Source: CANDYO01 sp049653745
GTDB lineage: Bacteria; Pseudomonadota; Alphaproteobacteria; Rickettsiales; CANDYO01
Assembly (NCBI GenBank): GCA_049653745.1
Contig: JBASGW010000014.1
Span: 1 to 64,000 of the forward strand
DNA: 64,000 nt
Direction of reading: 5' to 3'
The position numbers were made by a program, and so were the translations under genes. The notes below the pieces were generated by a model that made no database searches, was not told the origin of the DNA, and worked only from the letters and a program-made list of their open reading frames with translations. This document shows positions 60,494 to 64,000 of the stretch, in pieces. The stretch's first letter is position 1. Each line of letters opens with the position of its first letter.

Positions 60494-63070
60494 ATGAATT
60501 TAGATAAATTTACTGAGAAAGCTAGAGCTATCCTTACATCTGCACAAAATGGGGCACTAAGTAGCAACCATCAACAATTTTCAAGTATACATATTTTGAA
60601 AGCTTTAATTGAAGAACCAGAAAGCTTAGCTTCAAGGTTAATTCAAAGCTGTAACGGCGACCTCTCTAATATAATAGATAAAGTTAAAGAAGAGTTAGGG
60701 AAATTACCAAGAATTCAAACTTCAAGCTCTACAGATCAATTATATTTATCACCAGATGCAGCAAGCTTGCTTGAAGAAGCAGCCAAAATAGCTAAGGAAA
60801 TGAAAGATGAGTATATTGCCAGCGAAACACTACTTCTTGCAATAACTTATTTAGCTGACATTCCTGCATCTAAAATTCTAATGAATGCAAATATTAATAA
60901 GAAAAATTTAAAAGAAGCCATCCTTAAACTTAGACAAGGTCGTAATGTTAATAGCAGTAATATGGAATCAAATTACGAAGCGTTAAATAAATATGCTAAA
61001 GATATTACTCAAGAAGCCAAGTTAGGGAAATTAGACCCAATTATTGGAAGAGATGAAGAAATTCGTCGTACTATTCAAGTTCTTTCACGCAGAATTAAAA
61101 ATAACCCCGTTTTAATTGGCGAACCAGGGGTTGGAAAAACCGCTATTATTGAAGGCATTGCCCAAAGAATGGTTGCTGGTGACGTTCCAGAATCCCTAAG
61201 AAACTGCAGGCTTATTAGCTTAGATTTAGGAGCATTAATTGCTGGGGCTAAATTTAGAGGAGAGTTCGAAGAAAGACTTAAGTCAGTTTTAACAGAGGTT
61301 GCCGCTGCAGAAGGCGATATTATTTTATTTATTGATGAATTGCATATGCTTGTTGGCGCAGGAGCTGCCGAAGGCTCTATGGATGCATCTAACCTATTAA
61401 AACCTGCACTCTCTAGAGGTGAATTGCATTGCGTCGGAGCTACAACCTTAAATGAATATCGTAAATATATTGAAAAAGATGCAGCATTAGCCAGACGCTT
61501 TCAATCGGTTTACATTGCCGAACCCACTCTTGAAGATACTATAGCTATTTTAAGGGGCATAAAAGAAAAATATGAAGTTCATCATGGCATAAGAATCACT
61601 GACAATGCTATTGTAGCTGCTGCCACTTTATCTGACCGCTATATTACAGATAGATTTTTACCAGATAAAGCCATAGATTTAATAGATGAAGCTGCTAGCA
61701 GATTGAGAATGGAAGTTGACAGCAAGCCCGAAGCTATTGATAAACTTGACCGAGAAATTATTATTTTAAAAATTGAAGCAGAAGCTTTAAAGAAGGAAAC
61801 TAATAAAGCTGCTCAAGAAAGATTTGAAAAAATCAATGAACAACTAGCTATATTAGAAGCAAAATCTATTGATTTAACTAGCCAATGGAGTGCTGAAAAA
61901 TTAAAAATAACCAATGTTCATAAAATTAAAGAACAATTAGAGCAAGCTAAGCAAGAATTAGAAATTGCCAAAAGAAATGGAGATCTAGCTAAAGCTGGTC
62001 AATTAACCTATGGTTCTATTCCAGATTTAACAAAAAAACTTGAGGAAAGCGAATCTAGCAAACATAATCAAATAATAAAAGAAGAAATAACCGAATCAGA
62101 CATTGCACAAATAGTTGCACGCTCCACCGGCATTCCGGTTAATAAAATAATGGGCAGCGAGAAAGAGAAACTTCTGCATATGGAAAAAGAACTAGCTCAA
62201 TTGGTAATTGGGCAAGAAGATTCTTTAATTGCGGTAAGTGATGCTATTAGAAGATCAAGAGCAGGAATTCAAGATAACCGTCGCCCTCTTGGATCTTTCT
62301 TATTTTTAGGTCCTACCGGTGTTGGCAAAACTGAACTTACTAAAGCATTAACCAAATTTTTATTTGATGATCCTCATGCTATGTTACGTTTTGATATGTC
62401 CGAATATATGGAAAAACACACCGTGGCTAGATTAATTGGTGCACCTCCTGGATATGTTGGCTATGAACAAGGTGGGGCTTTAACTGAAGCAGTTCGTAGG
62501 AGGCCTTATCAAGTTATTTTATTTGATGAAGTTGAAAAAGCCCATCCTGATATCTTCAATATATTACTGCAAGTTTTAGATGAAGGAAGGTTAACTGACA
62601 GCCATGGAGTGGTAGTAGACTTTAAAAATACTGTTATCATTTTAACTTCAAATTTAGGTTCTGAAATATTAACTTTATCTAATGACAATAATTTTGAAGA
62701 AGCAAAATTATCAGTAATGGAGGTAGTGAAAAATAGCTTTAGACCAGAGTTTCTAAATAGACTTGATGAAATTATTATTTTCCATAAATTAAGCTTAGAA
62801 CATATAACAAAAATAGTAGATATTCAGATCGCTAATTTAGAAAATACTCTATCTAAGCATAATATTCAGCTTCATTTAGAACCTTCTGCTAAAGAATGGT
62901 TAAGCATTAATGGCTATGATCCTGTCTATGGAGCCCGTCCTTTAAAGCGTTTAATTCAGAGAGAAATACAAAATCCCTTAGCTAAAATGTTAATTGCTGG
63001 AGAAGTTAAAGATGGGCATAACCTTATAATTAGTTTAAATGAAGATAAGCTAAAATTTAAGGTTAAATAA
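60494..63070 (+). CDS. clpB: Disaggregase ClpB
   Basis: A hexameric AAA+ chaperone that rescues aggregated proteins with DnaK, 858 residues. N domain 1-145; first Walker A GEPGVGKTAIIEG; the long middle-domain coiled coil at about 405-525 (LDREIIILKIEAEALKKETNKAAQERFEKINEQLAILEAK-type), which separates it from ClpA; second Walker A GPTGVGKTELTK. No ClpP-docking IGF loop. A strong ribosome-binding site (GAAGGAG) lies seven to eight bases before the ATG. Confidence 0.98.
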   Translation: MNLDKFTEKARAILTSAQNGALSSNHQQFSSIHILKALIEEPESLASRLIQSCNGDLSNIIDKVKEELGKLPRIQTSSSTDQLYLSPDAASLLEEAAKIAKEMKDEYIASETLLLAITYLADIPASKILMNANINKKNLKEAILKLRQGRNVNSSNMESNYEALNKYAKDITQEAKLGKLDPIIGRDEEIRRTIQVLSRRIKNNPVLIGEPGVGKTAIIEGIAQRMVAGDVPESLRNCRLISLDLGALIAGAKFRGEFEERLKSVLTEVAAAEGDIILFIDELHMLVGAGAAEGSMDASNLLKPALSRGELHCVGATTLNEYRKYIEKDAALARRFQSVYIAEPTLEDTIAILRGIKEKYEVHHGIRITDNAIVAAATLSDRYITDRFLPDKAIDLIDEAASRLRMEVDSKPEAIDKLDREIIILKIEAEALKKETNKAAQERFEKINEQLAILEAKSIDLTSQWSAEKLKITNVHKIKEQLEQAKQELEIAKRNGDLAKAGQLTYGSIPDLTKKLEESESSKHNQIIKEEITESDIAQIVARSTGIPVNKIMGSEKEKLLHMEKELAQLVIGQEDSLIAVSDAIRRSRAGIQDNRRPLGSFLFLGPTGVGKTELTKALTKFLFDDPHAMLRFDMSEYMEKHTVARLIGAPPGYVGYEQGGALTEAVRRRPYQVILFDEVEKAHPDIFNILLQVLDEGRLTDSHGVVVDFKNTVIILTSNLGSEILTLSNDNNFEEAKLSVMEVVKNSFRPEFLNRLDEIIIFHKLSLEHITKIVDIQIANLENTLSKHNIQLHLEPSAKEWLSINGYDPVYGARPLKRLIQREIQNPLAKMLIAGEVKDGHNLIISLNEDKLKFKVK

Positions 63071-63082
63071 TTGGGATAGTTT

Positions 63083-64000
63083 ATGAAAATTCTACAATTA
63101 TTATGGTTATTACTATTCACTTGTAGCACTAATGCTACAAGTGATTTAAAAACTATAACTGCTGAAGAATTTTACACCCAAAACCCATCACCTGAACGTA
63201 GAAAGATTGTTGATTTTATTGTTCATCAATTTGATGATAAAAAAGGCCTTAAAATCACTCAAGCACAGCTTGATCATATTTGGAGCAATGAGAAAAACCG
63301 GAAACGCTTTATGATGTACCGTTTTCAAATCATTAATCAAACACTTTATTCAGATAGTTATAATCCAGCAGCTGGAGATTTTAGGGCCTTACTTAAATAT
63401 TTACAAAATTTTGTTACAGATTATAAAGTTGCAGATGTTGATTTTATTATGTATCGCAAAGATAGAGTTCCTGAGGTATTTAATAATGGTTCTGAAGAAG
63501 AAGCCGCAAAATTTCCTGCAATTATTATGTCTAAAAATATAAATTCAATTTATGAAAAAGATAAAATATTATTACCAGATAATTTTGTTGCTCATAAAAG
63601 CTGGGAACCTTTAACTAAAGAGATTATTATTGCAAATAATAATAACCCTTGGGATCAAAAAATAGAAAAATCTTTTTGGCGGGGAGCCACCAGTAATGGC
63701 TCTTATGATATTAATAATTTTGATAAACTTCCTCGCTTAACTTTAGTTATGCTATCCAAACTTTATCCAGACCTAATCGATGCCCAATTTTCAAGAATCA
63801 CTCAACAATTTCCTGATACCTTTGGTGCTAGATCTATGAAAAAACTACTAAAAATATTATGGCCTGAAGAACCACACGATGTTAAAGAAATAGATCATCT
63901 AAAATATAAATATTTAGTTTCTATTGATGGAAATACTTGCGCTTGGGCAAGAGTGCCTTGGATTATGCTCTCTAATTCAGCACTTTTAAAGCAGGAAACT
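63083..64000 (+). CDS. CAP10-like (GT90) glycosyltransferase, cut by window edge
   Basis: The first 306 codons of a protein that continues past the window. A likely signal peptide (ILQLLWLLLFTCSTNA) opens it. SFWRGATSNGSYD (197-209), PRLTLVMLSKLYPDLIDAQF and HLKYKYLVSIDGNTCAWARVPWIMLSN (272-298) are the pattern of CAP10/KDEL-motif O-glycosyltransferases (GT90), which include fungal capsule, animal POGLUT and bacterial LPS-modifying enzymes. It starts 12 bases after clpB with GGGATAG as a weak ribosome-binding site, so it may be read from the clpB message. Confidence 0.85.
   Translation, partial: MKILQLLWLLLFTCSTNATSDLKTITAEEFYTQNPSPERRKIVDFIVHQFDDKKGLKITQAQLDHIWSNEKNRKRFMMYRFQIINQTLYSDSYNPAAGDFRALLKYLQNFVTDYKVADVDFIMYRKDRVPEVFNNGSEEEAAKFPAIIMSKNINSIYEKDKILLPDNFVAHKSWEPLTKEIIIANNNNPWDQKIEKSFWRGATSNGSYDINNFDKLPRLTLVMLSKLYPDLIDAQFSRITQQFPDTFGARSMKKLLKILWPEEPHDVKEIDHLKYKYLVSIDGNTCAWARVPWIMLSNSALLKQET

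Noticed and set aside
1..64000. Insertion sequence, prophage, CRISPR array or replication origin
   Set aside because: Looked for transposase or integrase genes, evenly spaced repeats and DnaA-box clusters; none seen by eye.

Overview
The window is an AT-rich, densely packed alphaproteobacterial chromosome segment, best explained as an obligate intracellular member of the Rickettsiales or a close relative. The pointers are an archaeal-type valyl-tRNA synthetase of the kind known from Rickettsia, a NDUFA12-like complex I subunit beside mlaD, a CckA-type hybrid kinase, folate-dependent TrmFO, a COX15-type heme A synthase, the alphaproteobacterial hemC-hemD-mitofilin-like-hemY order, and an RNase III whose catalytic Asp is Asn. 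I see no insertion sequence, prophage, CRISPR array or rRNA. The only RNA gene I can support firmly is tRNA-Glu.

Layout. 1-3.0 kb: the end of an unknown gene, the groES-groEL operon with a heat-shock-type promoter, and a divergent 59-residue ORF. 3.0-13.9 kb: a YopJ-like putative effector, a muropeptide amidase, valS with two EamA transporters, a J-domain/ankyrin fusion, NAD kinase and unknown proteins. 13.9-20.5 kb (minus strand): ispB, cckA, ferredoxin-NADP reductase-folD, and NDUFA12-mlaD-deformylase-like. 20.7-30.4 kb: rplM-rpsI, ldcA-bolA, a lipase-like gene, tRNA-Glu, a major porin, trmFO, a large coiled-coil protein, sodB and acpS. 30.4-38.7 kb: rpmF-plsX, bamE, transaldolase, a protein related to the anthrax edema factor/CyaA/ExoY cyclase toxins, mreB, a class II aldolase, and miaA-mreC. 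38.8-48 kb: the hem cluster, rnc-era, a YbiT-type ABC-F protein, a secreted phosphatase, ygfZ and cpoB. 48-64 kb: an AsmA-family protein, ampG, a PhoB-type regulator, ctaA, an M23 endopeptidase, a HIT protein, clpA, clpB and two eukaryote-like glycosyltransferases.

How the genes fit together. Most are housekeeping: translation and tRNA modification, proteostasis (GroESL, ClpA, ClpB), heme and quinone supply for aerobic respiration, and envelope upkeep (MreB/MreC, MlaD, BamE, CpoB, AsmA, M23). AmpG, an AmpD/AmiD-like amidase and LdcA make a scattered set for importing and trimming muropeptides, so this cell appears to keep and recycle peptidoglycan.

Against this background stand proteins that look aimed at a eukaryotic host: the cyclase-toxin homologue (33.1 kb), the YopJ-like protein (3.0 kb), the J-domain/ankyrin protein (10.1 kb), the coiled-coil protein with a Ser/Arg-rich tail (27.3 kb), and possibly the CAP59- and CAP10-like glycosyltransferases around clpB. 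None has an obvious Sec signal for export into the host, and no secretion apparatus is encoded here. The most unusual housekeeping gene is the deformylase-like protein, which has lost two of three metal ligands and ends in a His-rich tail.
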